In this document: positions 7,012 to 15,498 of the stretch, in pieces
Layout of the letters: each line of letters begins with the position of its first letter
How positions within the stretch are numbered: position 1 is the stretch's first letter
From: a virus
Strand: one strand, 5' to 3'
Length of the DNA: 64,000 nt
IMG/VR virus record: IMGVR_UViG_3300032116_015003
Location: 1 to 64,000 of that record
Program-made: the position numbers and the translations under genes
Notes under the pieces: generated by a model
Told to the model about the DNA's origin: nothing
Database searches by the model: none
Seen by the model: only the letters and a program-made list of their open reading frames with translations

Positions 7012-9282
7012 ATGAAAGTTGAAGAAAATAATAGATTTGTAACCACTGTCGGTAATTTTGAGACAGTTGAATTTGCAGTTCAACGTCACAATATGCGTCA
7101 TCTAATGAGCATTTTGCGTGATCAGCTTTATAGTGATAAAAAGCTGGCACCAATTCGTGAATATAGTTGTAATGCATATGACGCAAACGTTGAAAATGGT
7201 AAAAAGGATGTACCGATTAAAGTAACATTGCCAACCACTCTGTTTCCAGAATGGAAGGTACGTGACTATGGCAAGGGTGTTTCCTACGAAGATATGAAGA
7301 ATATCTTTTGTAGTTATGGTGAAAGTACCAAACGCAACAGCAACGAATTCATCGGCCAATTGGGAATTGGTAGCAAGAGTGGATTTGCGTATGGTGATAA
7401 TTTTCTTGTTACATCTTATATGGACGGCAAGAAGATCACTTATAATTGTGTATTGGACAAGAGCGGCGTAGGCGCATTGCTTCATTTGACCACTGAAGAT
7501 TCAAATGAGCCTTCTGGACTGGAAATTACTATTCCTGTAAAGAATCAAGATTTGGTTGATTTTAAGCTCAAGTCTTTGAATTTCTTCAAATATTGGAACG
7601 TATATCCTGACGTTGTTGGTATTTCTTCTGAAGAAATCAAGCAATACAAGCATATTGACGAACCAATGCTCAATGGTGCTGGTTGGGAATTGTATACTGC
7701 CACCAATAATAATCCTGCCGCCGCGTTTGTTGTCATGGGAAATATCAGTTATCCTATGACTTGGGACTTGGTATATGATTATAATTCACGATACAACGAT
7801 GCCAAATTTGTTCCATTCTATAACTTCCTAAAATCCAGTCGAGTTGTATTGCGAATGGATATTGGTTCGATTGAAATGGCACCTAGCCGCGAAGCGTTGC
7901 AATATACTGAAAAGACAATTGCATCTATTCGTGCCAAGGTTGATCTTATTATCAAATCGATGCGTGATAGCATTCAGCAAAAGATTGCCACTGCCAATAA
8001 TCTTTGGGAGGCAAAGTATATCTACGGAAAGATTTTTGGTCATATTTATGATGAATCCGGTGCTTCATATACCAATCAAGCATATCGTCAACTTGAAAAT
8101 TCCTTTAACAAGTCACTGACTTGGAACAATATTATTATTTCCAGCAATAAATTCGAAAGTTTGCATGTATATGACGCTGATCTAGGAAAAGTTACGAACC
8201 ATCGTGTTGTAAATCCAGTATTTAGTTATTTTCAAATTTCTCAAAAAGGAATTATGAAACATTCGCAAAATGCATACACTGCGAATAATTTGCAATGCAA
8301 TCCAAAATATAAGATTGTAATCAATGATATTGTAAATAAAAAGACAATCAATAAAAGTGCAATTCGATATTATTTGGACAACAATAAAGATGTAAAGATT
8401 CTGTACTATCTGAATTTCAATACAGAGATTGCCAAGAGTACATGGTTTAAGGATCTACAATTTGAAACTGTGCCGCTCACACTAATGAGCGACCTCGTAA
8501 ATGAATATGTAAAGAACAAACCAAAGGTTGTACGATCAAAGGTTCCAAAGGAATTGACCAAGATTGGATATGTAAATATTCCTACGTTTTATCGATCCGG
8601 TAATTTTACGCAATATGAAACTATTGATTTGAATGCCGTAAATGGAGTATATGTATATTCTGAAGATCGTGTTGTAGACATCAATGGCAGAAAGATCAAT
8701 CTAGTTTATTTCCTTGAAGATTTGAAGAATCTTAACAATATCTTTAATATGGGACTTGATAAGGTATATTTGATGGGTCCACGAATTAAGGATGGAAAGA
8801 AGTTCAATAGTCAAAATTGGACAAATATCGAAACGATTATCAATAAATCTGCAAATGCAAATAATTCAATTGCAAATTATATTGAGCATACGGCCTATAA
8901 TAACAGTATTAACTCTACTCGCGGTAATTCAAATACAAAATATTTGATTCTTAGCAAGAGTATGATGCAAAGTATTGCTCCAAATATTAAAAATCCAAAT
9001 GGAACATTTAATAAGATTTTTGCATCTTATCCTGATATTGACTTTAAGCAAGATGGTCGTGGCATTCGATCTATGCAAAACATAGGTTTGTTTGATCAAA
9101 ATCAATATAATACACAGTCCAAAAACACGCAAACCAAATACACAAATATGTGGACTGATTTGTATAATAGCTATCGCATGCTTAAATATATCGATATTGA
9201 TTTTTCAGAACCAGAAGGCAAATTGAAAAATCCGATGGCAAGTGAGATTGCCGATTACATCAATATGGTAGATAGCATATAA
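7012..9282 (+). CDS. rIIA: rIIA-like protein with GHKL ATPase domain
   Basis: A 756-residue protein (T4 rIIA is 725). The N-terminal GHKL ATPase domain is clear: the N box has Glu50, Asn54 and Asp57 in REYSCNAYDA, then VRDYGKGV (83-90) and the glycine-rich GQLGIGSKSGFAYGD (115-129). The rest is long and Asn/Lys-rich without a recognised domain. rIIA and rIIB work together in T4 to prevent exclusion by host or prophage systems; the molecular role is not settled. The rIIB-like gene follows at 9372 with a promoter of its own. Confidence 0.88.
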   Translation: MKVEENNRFVTTVGNFETVEFAVQRHNMRHLMSILRDQLYSDKKLAPIREYSCNAYDANVENGKKDVPIKVTLPTTLFPEWKVRDYGKGVSYEDMKNIFCSYGESTKRNSNEFIGQLGIGSKSGFAYGDNFLVTSYMDGKKITYNCVLDKSGVGALLHLTTEDSNEPSGLEITIPVKNQDLVDFKLKSLNFFKYWNVYPDVVGISSEEIKQYKHIDEPMLNGAGWELYTATNNNPAAAFVVMGNISYPMTWDLVYDYNSRYNDAKFVPFYNFLKSSRVVLRMDIGSIEMAPSREALQYTEKTIASIRAKVDLIIKSMRDSIQQKIATANNLWEAKYIYGKIFGHIYDESGASYTNQAYRQLENSFNKSLTWNNIIISSNKFESLHVYDADLGKVTNHRVVNPVFSYFQISQKGIMKHSQNAYTANNLQCNPKYKIVINDIVNKKTINKSAIRYYLDNNKDVKILYYLNFNTEIAKSTWFKDLQFETVPLTLMSDLVNEYVKNKPKVVRSKVPKELTKIGYVNIPTFYRSGNFTQYETIDLNAVNGVYVYSEDRVVDINGRKINLVYFLEDLKNLNNIFNMGLDKVYLMGPRIKDGKKFNSQNWTNIETIINKSANANNSIANYIEHTAYNNSINSTRGNSNTKYLILSKSMMQSIAPNIKNPNGTFNKIFASYPDIDFKQDGRGIRSMQNIGLFDQNQYNTQSKNTQTKYTNMWTDLYNSYRMLKYIDIDFSEPEGKLKNPMASEIADYINMVDSI

Positions 9283-9285
9283 AAA

Positions 9286-9317
9286 ACAGGGGAGGGGTGC
9301 CCTCCCCAAAAAAATAC
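9286..9317 (+). other. GC-rich hairpin between rIIA and rIIB
   Basis: GGGGAGG and CCTCCCC form a strong 7-pair stem, the most GC-rich spot nearby. It is followed on the top strand by a run of A rather than T, and preceded by A, so a T tract exists only for leftward transcription. It may be a factor-assisted or leftward terminator, or an mRNA-stabilising hairpin at the rIIA 3' end. Confidence 0.5.
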
Positions 9318-9345
9318 TTGACTTTTTTACCACAATCTATATAGT
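9318..9345 (+). promoter_or_regulatory. Promoter of rIIB
   Basis: TTGACT (9318-9323), 16-base spacer, TATAGT (9340-9345). ATG 9372 gives a leader of about 20 bases. Confidence 0.75.
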
Positions 9346-9371
9346 AGCTGTGTAGTAAATAATAAATAAAT

Positions 9372-10541
9372 ATGATCGCATATACATTGACAAATAATAG
9401 TATTACGGTGGTCCTTAATAATAAGGTATACACCGTTTCCAGCGGACAACCTCAATGGGAATCTGTATTGGACGCAATTCGTAACAATGATGAAAAGAAG
9501 CTGCATGATGTATTGAGTGTAGCCAACACAATTGTTAGTTTCACCGAAGGAAATGTAACTGTAAAGGATAATCAGGTCTTTTATCGAAACGTTCCTTTGG
9601 ATAATTATGTAGTGGAAAAGGTATTGGATTTCGCCAAGAATAAGTTGCCATTGCAGCCTATTCTACGTTTCATCAATAATTTGATGAAGAATCCAAGTCG
9701 TCGTGCCGTTCAAGAACTTTATAAGTTCTTGGAACACAAGAACATGCCCATTACTCCAGATGGTAATTTCTTGGCATATAAGGGTGTTCAGTCTGACTAT
9801 TATAGCAAGACTGCCGGAAGTATTATCGTAATCAAGGGAACCGTTAAAGACGGCAAGATTTACAACGGTATTGGTGAAGTAATCGAAGTTGAACGTAATG
9901 GTGTTTGCGATGACAAGAATCTCGGCTGTAGCTCTGGTTTGCATGCTGGTAGCGTAGCGTATGCAACCGAATTTGGTCGTGGAGGTCGAGTTGTTATTGT
10001 GGAAATCAATCCTGCTGATGTTGTTAGCGTTCCAGATGATTGTAATTGCCAAAAGCTACGTGCTTGTACCTATAAGGTTGTGGGTGAATATGAAGTTCCA
10101 CTAGATCACAACTATAATAATAGTTATTCCAATGAAGATTGGAATGATGATGACGACACCTTTGAAGAAGATTGTGGTGATGATGGCGACGAATCATTTG
10201 ATGAATTTGATGAATCTGATGAATGCGGTTGCACGATTTGTCAGCAAGCAAAATCGGATAATGATGAAGAGCTAAGTGAATTAGTTGGCGGTATTCCAAC
10301 TCCTGCGCCTGAAAAGGAAACAAAGCCTGATTTGGAAGCTGAAATCAAGCGATTGATTGAAAGTGCCAATGCAGACATTAAGAGCAAGTTGAACGAAACT
10401 GCCGAACGTCTACGTGCATTTTCTGAACAAATCAGTACGCCGCAAACCAAGCCAGTACCAACTGCTGAACAGTTGCAAAAGACTGCCAAGACCGCACTTG
10501 AACAACTTCGTGATGCACTTGATAAGTTGAAGAAGCAATAA
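9372..10541 (+). CDS. rIIB: rIIB-like protein
   Basis: A 389-residue protein (T4 rIIB is 312). The central region has the family features LAYKGV, GLHAG..YA..F, VVIVEINPADVVSVP and a nearby Cys pair (CNCQKLRACTYKVVGEYEVP). A very acidic stretch (about residues 254-280, Asp/Glu/Ser) and a long C-terminal helix with coiled-coil spacing (about 310-389) extend beyond the usual length. It is the expected partner of rIIA. A terminator follows. Confidence 0.85.
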   Translation: MIAYTLTNNSITVVLNNKVYTVSSGQPQWESVLDAIRNNDEKKLHDVLSVANTIVSFTEGNVTVKDNQVFYRNVPLDNYVVEKVLDFAKNKLPLQPILRFINNLMKNPSRRAVQELYKFLEHKNMPITPDGNFLAYKGVQSDYYSKTAGSIIVIKGTVKDGKIYNGIGEVIEVERNGVCDDKNLGCSSGLHAGSVAYATEFGRGGRVVIVEINPADVVSVPDDCNCQKLRACTYKVVGEYEVPLDHNYNNSYSNEDWNDDDDTFEEDCGDDGDESFDEFDESDECGCTICQQAKSDNDEELSELVGGIPTPAPEKETKPDLEAEIKRLIESANADIKSKLNETAERLRAFSEQISTPQTKPVPTAEQLQKTAKTALEQLRDALDKLKKQ

Positions 10542-10556
10542 CTTCAACACATCTAT

Positions 10557-10589
10557 AAAAAAGCAGGTGAGCAATCACCTGCTTTTTTT
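10557..10589 (+). terminator. Rho-independent terminator after rIIB
   Basis: AGCAGGTGA, loop GCAA, TCACCTGCT and a run of seven T. A on the left side makes it potentially bidirectional. Confidence 0.9.
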
Positions 10590-10592
10590 ATA

Positions 10593-10621
10593 TTGACATG
10601 CTGCTTCATATAGATTATTGT
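10593..10621 (+). promoter_or_regulatory. Promoter of the second RNA ligase operon
   Basis: TTGACA (10593-10598), a 17-base spacer and TATTGT (10616-10621), nine bases before ATG 10631. An alternative -10, TATACT, lies closer to the ATG. Confidence 0.65.
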
Positions 10622-10630
10622 ATACTCTTT

Positions 10631-11647
10631 ATGAAAGTAGCAACTATTGAACGAATTGCAGAAGTTAACAAGCATCCAAATGCAGATGCGTTGGAACTTG
10701 CCAAAATTAATGGCTGGCAGGTGTGTGTAAAGAAAAATGAATTTAAAGTAGATGATCTATGTATTTATATTACGGTAGATAGTGTATTGGAAGATTGCCA
10801 TCAATATGAATTTTTGCGAAGCAAGCATTTTCGTATCAAGACAATCAAGTTACGTGGCGCATTGAGTCAAGGCATTGCTTTTCCTATTAGTTTATTGAAG
10901 AGCTTTGGACATGACATTGTTCCCTTGGACGATCCAATTGAAGGTACGGATGTTGCTGATTTGGTAAAAGCTAAACATTATGAAAAACCTGTTCCAGCAA
11001 ATCTTGCAGGACAAGTTAAAGGTTATCGTCCTTCTTATATCAAGAAAACTGATGAAGACAATATTAAAAGTAATCCCGGCATCATTAAAGAATTATTTGA
11101 TCAGCCTTATGTTATCACTGTCAAAGTGGATGGCAGTAGTGGCACGTTTTATGTAAAAGACAATGTATTTGGTGTTTGTAGTCGTAATTTAGAATTAAAG
11201 TACGAGCAAAACAATGCATTTTGGAAGATTGCAATCAAATATGATTTGGAAAACAAGATAAAGCAGTATTTTCCAAATAAAAATATTGCATTGCAAGGCG
11301 AAGTGTATGGACCCGGAATACAAGACAATCTATTGGGTGTTAGTGAAGTAAGTTTTGCGGCATTTAATTTGTTTGATATTGACAATCAAGTATATCTTGG
11401 TCATTTTGATTTGTTAAATTTTACAAATATAACAAACATACCAATGGTTCAGGTATTGGAAATTGGAAACACTTTCAATTATACATTGGATCAATTACAG
11501 ACAAAAGCAAATGAATTGGTTTACGCCAATGGCAATTTGGCCGAAGGTATTGTAATACGTACTGTAACAGAAACATACAGCGAAACATTAAGAGGCAGAT
11601 TGAGTGGCAAAGTAGTTAGTGAACCGTTTGAATTAAAATACGCATAA
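10631..11647 (+). CDS. RNA ligase, DraRnl/DRB0094 type
   Basis: A 338-residue ligase. The N-terminal about 110 residues (ATIERIAEVNKHPNADALELAKI) are the OB-like domain typical of the Deinococcus-type RNA ligase family. The nucleotidyltransferase domain follows: motif I KVDG with Lys165, motif III GEVYGPG (223-229), motif IV EGIVIRT (305-311), motif V FELKY (333-337) at the very C terminus. It is a different ligase class from rnlA at 5490, so the phage has two. Upstream open sequence to 10598 overlaps the promoter, so ATG 10631 is used. It leads an operon with the receiver-fold and kinase genes, consistent with RNA end repair. Confidence 0.85.
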   Translation: MKVATIERIAEVNKHPNADALELAKINGWQVCVKKNEFKVDDLCIYITVDSVLEDCHQYEFLRSKHFRIKTIKLRGALSQGIAFPISLLKSFGHDIVPLDDPIEGTDVADLVKAKHYEKPVPANLAGQVKGYRPSYIKKTDEDNIKSNPGIIKELFDQPYVITVKVDGSSGTFYVKDNVFGVCSRNLELKYEQNNAFWKIAIKYDLENKIKQYFPNKNIALQGEVYGPGIQDNLLGVSEVSFAAFNLFDIDNQVYLGHFDLLNFTNITNIPMVQVLEIGNTFNYTLDQLQTKANELVYANGNLAEGIVIRTVTETYSETLRGRLSGKVVSEPFELKYA

Positions 11648-11651
11648 AAAT

Positions 11652-12212
11652 ATGAATAATGTAGAATATCTGATAAAAATTCATGATGTTTCTACCGATA
11701 ACTCTATAGAAAATATTGTTAACGACTATCTTAATAGTGGTTATACAATAAAGAAAATAGAGCCATGTGATACAACAAAATATACATTTTATTTGGAGAG
11801 ACATATGAGTTATAATTTATTTTTGGATGATGAAAGAATGCCGCACAATGTTACTTGGGTAAAATTGCCTGAAAATGTTGAGTGGACGATTGTGCGAAGT
11901 TATAAACAATTTGTTGACGCAATTACACAAAGAGGATTGCCTAAAAATATTAGTTTTGATCATGATTTGGCCGATGAACATTATGTTCAATCAGTTGCAT
12001 CAAATCAAAATCATACATCTAATTTTAATTATGGTACAATCACTGAAAAGACGGGGTATGATTGTGCAAAATGGCTGGTGGAATATTGTAGAGAAAAAGA
12101 TCTTGAAATTCCACCGTACACAGTGCATAGTATGAGTATTGTTGGTAAGAAAAATATAATTGGTTATTTGGAGAATTATAAATTATGGAGACACAACCTA
12201 AAATCATTGTAA
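11652..12212 (+). CDS. Receiver-fold protein of the cyclic-phosphate-processing (cREC) type
   Basis: A 186-residue protein. Residues 53-183 match the pattern I associate with receiver-fold proteins predicted to process RNA 2',3'-cyclic phosphates: FLDDER (57-62), SFDHDL (101-106), TGYDCAKWL (134-142) and VHSMSIVGKKNI (158-169). The first 51 residues are extra. An internal ATG at 11805 sits behind GGAGAG and would give the domain alone, so two products are possible. The gene lies 4 bases after an RNA ligase and overlaps a polynucleotide kinase by 28 bases; that context fits end healing before ligation. The activity itself is a prediction. Confidence 0.7.
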   Translation: MNNVEYLIKIHDVSTDNSIENIVNDYLNSGYTIKKIEPCDTTKYTFYLERHMSYNLFLDDERMPHNVTWVKLPENVEWTIVRSYKQFVDAITQRGLPKNISFDHDLADEHYVQSVASNQNHTSNFNYGTITEKTGYDCAKWLVEYCREKDLEIPPYTVHSMSIVGKKNIIGYLENYKLWRHNLKSL

Positions 12213-12652
12213 TGATTGGTGCGCCGGGAAGCGGCAAAACTACATTTGCAAAAAAAATGTGGCAGGAAAATCCATCATTCAAGTATTTGAGTAGCGATGC
12301 TCTTCGTGCCGAATTGGGTAGTGGTGAAGAAGATCAAAGTGTAACACCAATTGTGTTTTCTACATTGAAGCGGCGTCTCGACCATTGTTTGCGTCGTAAC
12401 GAAAGTGTTATTGTTGACGCTACTAGCATGAACGCCAAAGATCGCAAAGATTATGTCAATGCGGCAAAACAGTTTAATGCTAGAGTTGTTGCATACGCTT
12501 TTGTGTGTGACAAAAAAACACTGATTGAACGCAATCAAAAACGTGGGGCAGGGGGAGGTAGAAATGTTCCAGAATTTGTTATTGACAAAATGCTGGCAAA
12601 GTATCAGCCACCTTCCACCCAAGAAGGATTCGACGAAATACATTTTGTATAA
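12185..12652 (+). CDS. Polynucleotide 5'-kinase, PseT kinase-domain type
   Basis: A 155-residue P-loop kinase. Walker A GAPGSGKTT is at 12-20, SSD at 36-38 with Asp38 and Arg41 in the positions of the T4 Pnk active-site pair, VDATSMNAKDR at 77-87, and the lid ERNQKRG at 115-121. It matches the kinase half of T4 Pnk; no phosphatase half is present. It would phosphorylate RNA or DNA 5' ends for the ligase upstream. It overlaps the receiver-fold gene and its stop overlaps the next ATG (TAATG), so all are likely translated together. Confidence 0.85.
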   Translation: METQPKIIVMIGAPGSGKTTFAKKMWQENPSFKYLSSDALRAELGSGEEDQSVTPIVFSTLKRRLDHCLRRNESVIVDATSMNAKDRKDYVNAAKQFNARVVAYAFVCDKKTLIERNQKRGAGGGRNVPEFVIDKMLAKYQPPSTQEGFDEIHFV

Positions 12653-13245
12653 TGAAATATCTTACACCAAATTCTTTTTTTAGATGGCCACCACACAGTT
12701 TTGTTAATATTAATTTAAACCAATTCTACTTGACTAGACGCAATTTTATTCCGTCTGTAAAAGATCCCCAATATTTGGATCGTGAATTGAAAAAATTAAA
12801 TATTGCAACTTATGGTGGTTATGGAGAAAATAGAAAAGATATTTGGAAAGGCACCTATTTAGATAATACACAAAATTATTATCATTTGGGATGTGATATA
12901 AATGTTAAAAAAGGAACAGAAATTATTGCACCATGCGACTTAAATGTAATTGATGTATTTAAAGATTTAGATACAAAAATAGGATGGGGAGGTAGAATTA
13001 TTCTACGTAAAAAAGATGGGCCATTTATAATTTTGGCTCATCTTGATCCTCACACAATAACTGATCAAAAGTACATAAAAATGGGTAATCCAGTAGGAAA
13101 AATTGGAACATGGCCAACCAATGGAAATACATTTGAACACTTGCATTTACAGTTGCGTTATACCGACGACTTTGATATCATGGACGGGTATGGAACTGAA
13201 GAAGAGTTAATGAACAATCCGTGTCCGTTTACAACCAAAATATAA
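12652..13245 (+). CDS. M23-family metallopeptidase (peptidoglycan endopeptidase)
   Basis: A 197-residue protein with the LytM/lysostaphin zinc site: HLGCD (His78 and Asp82), His130 in LAHLD and HLH (163-165). These enzymes cut peptide cross-links in peptidoglycan. There is no signal peptide or membrane segment, so it could be an endolysin needing a holin or a virion enzyme. The location beside RNA-repair genes gives no clear hint. The start codon overlaps the stop of the kinase gene. Confidence 0.8.
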   Translation: MKYLTPNSFFRWPPHSFVNINLNQFYLTRRNFIPSVKDPQYLDRELKKLNIATYGGYGENRKDIWKGTYLDNTQNYYHLGCDINVKKGTEIIAPCDLNVIDVFKDLDTKIGWGGRIILRKKDGPFIILAHLDPHTITDQKYIKMGNPVGKIGTWPTNGNTFEHLHLQLRYTDDFDIMDGYGTEEELMNNPCPFTTKI

Positions 13246-13249
13246 ATTT

Positions 13250-13528
13250 ATGAATGGTAAAGGCGACAGTCCTCGAAATTGTTTCAGCAAGCAATTTAAA
13301 TCAAACTATGACAATATCAATTGGAGAAGACCAAAGACAATCGATGAAGTTTGTGGTGCTCCAAAAGGTTCTTTTAAACGTTCTTTAAAAGAAGAATCCG
13401 AAGAACTAAAAAAACAAGAAAAAATCAGACAAAAGAGAATACGAAAAGCAAACGCAGATAAAGCGGTTACAGAACCAGAATGTGAACATTGTGGTTTGAT
13501 TTATTGTGATTGTGAAAATAAATATTAA
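13250..13528 (+). CDS. Small basic protein with Cys motif
   Basis: A 92-residue protein. It has an N-terminal MNGKGDSPRNCFSKQF of a type seen in other phage proteins, a highly charged middle helix (Lys/Glu/Arg, about 42-72), and a C-terminal CEHCGLIYCDC, which has four cysteines suited to zinc. Function unknown. Confidence 0.6.
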   Translation: MNGKGDSPRNCFSKQFKSNYDNINWRRPKTIDEVCGAPKGSFKRSLKEESEELKKQEKIRQKRIRKANADKAVTEPECEHCGLIYCDCENKY

Positions 13529-13529
13529 T

Positions 13530-14264
13530 ATGAAAACATTGATTATTCCAGATCTACACAATTGCATCGAAAAAGCTGACAAAATTATCAAACACGAATC
13601 TGCTGATCAGATTGTGTTTCTCGGCGATTATTTTGATGATTTTGGTGACGATTATCGAATTGCACTTGAAACTGCAAATTGGCTTGCTGCATCACTTGAA
13701 CAACCTAATAGAATCCATTTGATGGGAAATCATGATATTAGTTATGCAATGCCGGGTCGGAGCTACAAATGCAGTGGTTATGAAACTGGCAAAGATTATG
13801 CAATTAATTCTGTATTAAAAGAATCTGATTGGCGTAAGCTGAAAACGCACACATGGGTTGGAAATTATTTTTGCAGCCATGCAGGTGTGCATGAAGCTCT
13901 GTATGTAAAATACGGGGCAGATAAACCGTTCAATGTATGGATTGATGAAATTTGTACCGAAGCAATGGAAAATGCATACGCAGGAAAACCCGCTGCACCT
14001 ATTTTACGTGCAGGTATGAGTCGCGGTGGTGGCGAGGTATACGGTGGTATTATGTGGTGTGATAGTGATGAATTTGTTGGTATTAAAGGTATTAATCAAA
14101 TTTTCGGTCACACTCCAAGTCGAAAGCCCTATTGGAAAGATTTTGGCTCGCCAATATCTAAAGAATATAGCAGAAACTTGGCATTGGATAATTACGGCCA
14201 TAGCAATTACTATGCAATTCATGAAAATGACGCTGTAACTGTCAAATGGGTGGGTGATATGTAG
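13530..14264 (+). CDS. Calcineurin-like metallophosphoesterase
   Basis: A 244-residue metallophosphoesterase with motifs in order: PDLH (Asp8, His10), GDYFDD (32-37), GNHD (66-69), SHAGV and GHT. Length and layout resemble the phage protein-phosphatase type (lambda NinI-like), but protein, RNA or nucleotide substrates are all possible. ATG 13530 is preferred over an in-frame start at 13506 that lies inside the preceding gene. A terminator follows, so this gene ends the operon that begins at 10593. Confidence 0.82.
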   Translation: MKTLIIPDLHNCIEKADKIIKHESADQIVFLGDYFDDFGDDYRIALETANWLAASLEQPNRIHLMGNHDISYAMPGRSYKCSGYETGKDYAINSVLKESDWRKLKTHTWVGNYFCSHAGVHEALYVKYGADKPFNVWIDEICTEAMENAYAGKPAAPILRAGMSRGGGEVYGGIMWCDSDEFVGIKGINQIFGHTPSRKPYWKDFGSPISKEYSRNLALDNYGHSNYYAIHENDAVTVKWVGDM

Positions 14265-14287
14265 TATATATACAAATATACAAATAT

Positions 14288-14320
14288 ATGGACTGTGACT
14301 TTACGGTTACAGTCCATTTT
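14288..14320 (+). terminator. Rho-independent terminator
   Basis: ATGGACTGTGAC (14288-14299) pairs with GTTACAGTCCAT (14306-14317) with one G-U pair, followed by T-rich sequence. Confidence 0.8.
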
Positions 14321-14324
14321 TATT

Positions 14325-14352
14325 TTGACAAGGTACTATTGTTTAATATATT
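14325..14352 (+). promoter_or_regulatory. Promoter of the ClpP-like operon
   Basis: TTGACA (14325-14330), 16-base spacer, TATATT (14347-14352), nine bases before ATG 14362. Confidence 0.75.
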
Positions 14353-14361
14353 ATTAATCCT

Positions 14362-14586
14362 ATGACCATAAATTGCATTTTTTGTGATACCACAGCAGTT
14401 ACTCGGAATAATTATATATTTATGCGCTGCATGTGTGATGACGATTTTCGGGCAGCGTTAATTGATGACATTAAATATGGATTTCATTCAGATCGTGTAT
14501 ATTTATTAGAGACATCAACCAAAGGAGATAAAGTCTATGATCAAACGAATGAATGCAAAACAACGTTTCACAATAATTGCAGATGA
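14362..14586 (+). CDS. Small Cys-containing hypothetical protein
   Basis: A 74-residue protein with CIFC near the start and CMC about 24 residues on, so perhaps a zinc site. It overlaps the ClpP-like gene by 50 bases, and its last 17 residues are low in distinctive features. It is the first gene behind a good promoter, nine bases from the -10. Not recognised. Confidence 0.5.
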   Translation: MTINCIFCDTTAVTRNNYIFMRCMCDDDFRAALIDDIKYGFHSDRVYLLETSTKGDKVYDQTNECKTTFHNNCR

Positions 14587-15169
14587 TGGATCGGGCGATG
14601 GTACTGGAATAGCGGGTAAAGAAAGTAAAGATTTATCTCTCAATTTAAATAGTAATCAAGTTTATTTTTATGATGATGTCACAAAACAAAGTATATTTGA
14701 TTTAAATAGAAATTTAGATTGTGTAGCTAAAAATCTATTAATGGTAACTTTATCTTATAATTTAGTAGAAGCACCTCCAATTGAATTGTATATTAGTAGT
14801 GATGGTGGTGAAGTATTCAGTGCATTTAGTGCGGTTGATAGAATTAAAAATAGCAGAGTCCCTGTGCATAGTTATGTTGAAGGTGTTGCCGCCAGCGCGG
14901 CAACATTATTGAGTGTAGTGGCTCATAAACGTTTTATCAGAAAAAACAGCTTCATGTTGATTCATCAGGTGAGCGGTGGGTTGTGGGGAAACTTTGCTCA
15001 GTTCAAAGATGAAATATATAATCTTGAACTGTTGATGAAATTTATAAAAGATATTTATTTGAGTCATACTAAATTTACAGAAGAAGAACTTGACAAATTG
15101 CTCAATCATGATATATATTTAAATGCTGAACAATGCCTTGAAAAAGGACTTGTTGATGAAATCATATGA
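14537..15169 (+). CDS. clpP: ClpP-like serine protease
   Basis: A 210-residue ClpP-fold protease, near the usual length. The catalytic triad is visible: Ser120 in GVAASAATLL, His143 in MLIHQVSGG, Asp192 in the segment before YLNAEQCLEKGLVDEI, which matches the ClpP C-terminal signature. The first 35 residues (Gly/Asp/Ser-rich) are unusual. AAAGGAG lies nine bases before the ATG, which fixes the start despite the overlap with the preceding gene. It could work with a host Clp ATPase or cut a phage substrate. No ATPase partner is visible in the window. Confidence 0.85.
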   Translation: MIKRMNAKQRFTIIADDGSGDGTGIAGKESKDLSLNLNSNQVYFYDDVTKQSIFDLNRNLDCVAKNLLMVTLSYNLVEAPPIELYISSDGGEVFSAFSAVDRIKNSRVPVHSYVEGVAASAATLLSVVAHKRFIRKNSFMLIHQVSGGLWGNFAQFKDEIYNLELLMKFIKDIYLSHTKFTEEELDKLLNHDIYLNAEQCLEKGLVDEII

Positions 15170-15475
15170 ATGAGTGGGTATTTATACATAATAAGCAATG
15201 AAAACTTTCCCGGTTGGATCAAAGTAGGAGTTACAAAAGACCTCAAAAATCGATTGCATACTTATCAAACGGCTAGTCCGTTTCGTAATTACATTTTGGA
15301 ATATAGTTTGTTTCATCCCGAATATTTGCAAGCCGAAAAGAAAATCAAGGAGACCATGAAACACTTTGCAAAAAGTGTAAAAAATGAATGGTATGAAGTT
15401 GATTTGCATATGGCCAAAAGTCGCTTGGATGAGCAGCTTGAAGAATATCAGCGAAAAAACTTGACTCCTACGTAG
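15170..15475 (+). CDS. GIY-YIG-like (T5orf172/Mug113-type) protein
   Basis: A 101-residue domain starting MSGYLYIISN, then WIKVGVT..LKNRLHTYQT, a conserved Glu in QAEKKIKETM and NEWYEV near the end. This is the pattern of the T5orf172/Mug113 branch of GIY-YIG nucleases. It may nick DNA or RNA; a homing role is possible, as the gene is wedged between ClpP and HNH genes. It starts directly after the ClpP stop codon. Confidence 0.7.
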   Translation: MSGYLYIISNENFPGWIKVGVTKDLKNRLHTYQTASPFRNYILEYSLFHPEYLQAEKKIKETMKHFAKSVKNEWYEVDLHMAKSRLDEQLEEYQRKNLTPT

Positions 15476-15498
15476 TTTTTATATATCGTGGAGACGTT

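Noticed and set aside
7102-7485. Open frame on the opposite strand within rIIA
   Set aside because: It is antisense to the conserved GHKL ATPase region, has no family features and no start signal.
15461-15487. Promoter for the HNH gene at 15499
   Set aside because: The -35 is good, but the spacer is 15 bases and the -10 (TATATC) is poor; it was mentioned with the gene but not listed as a feature.
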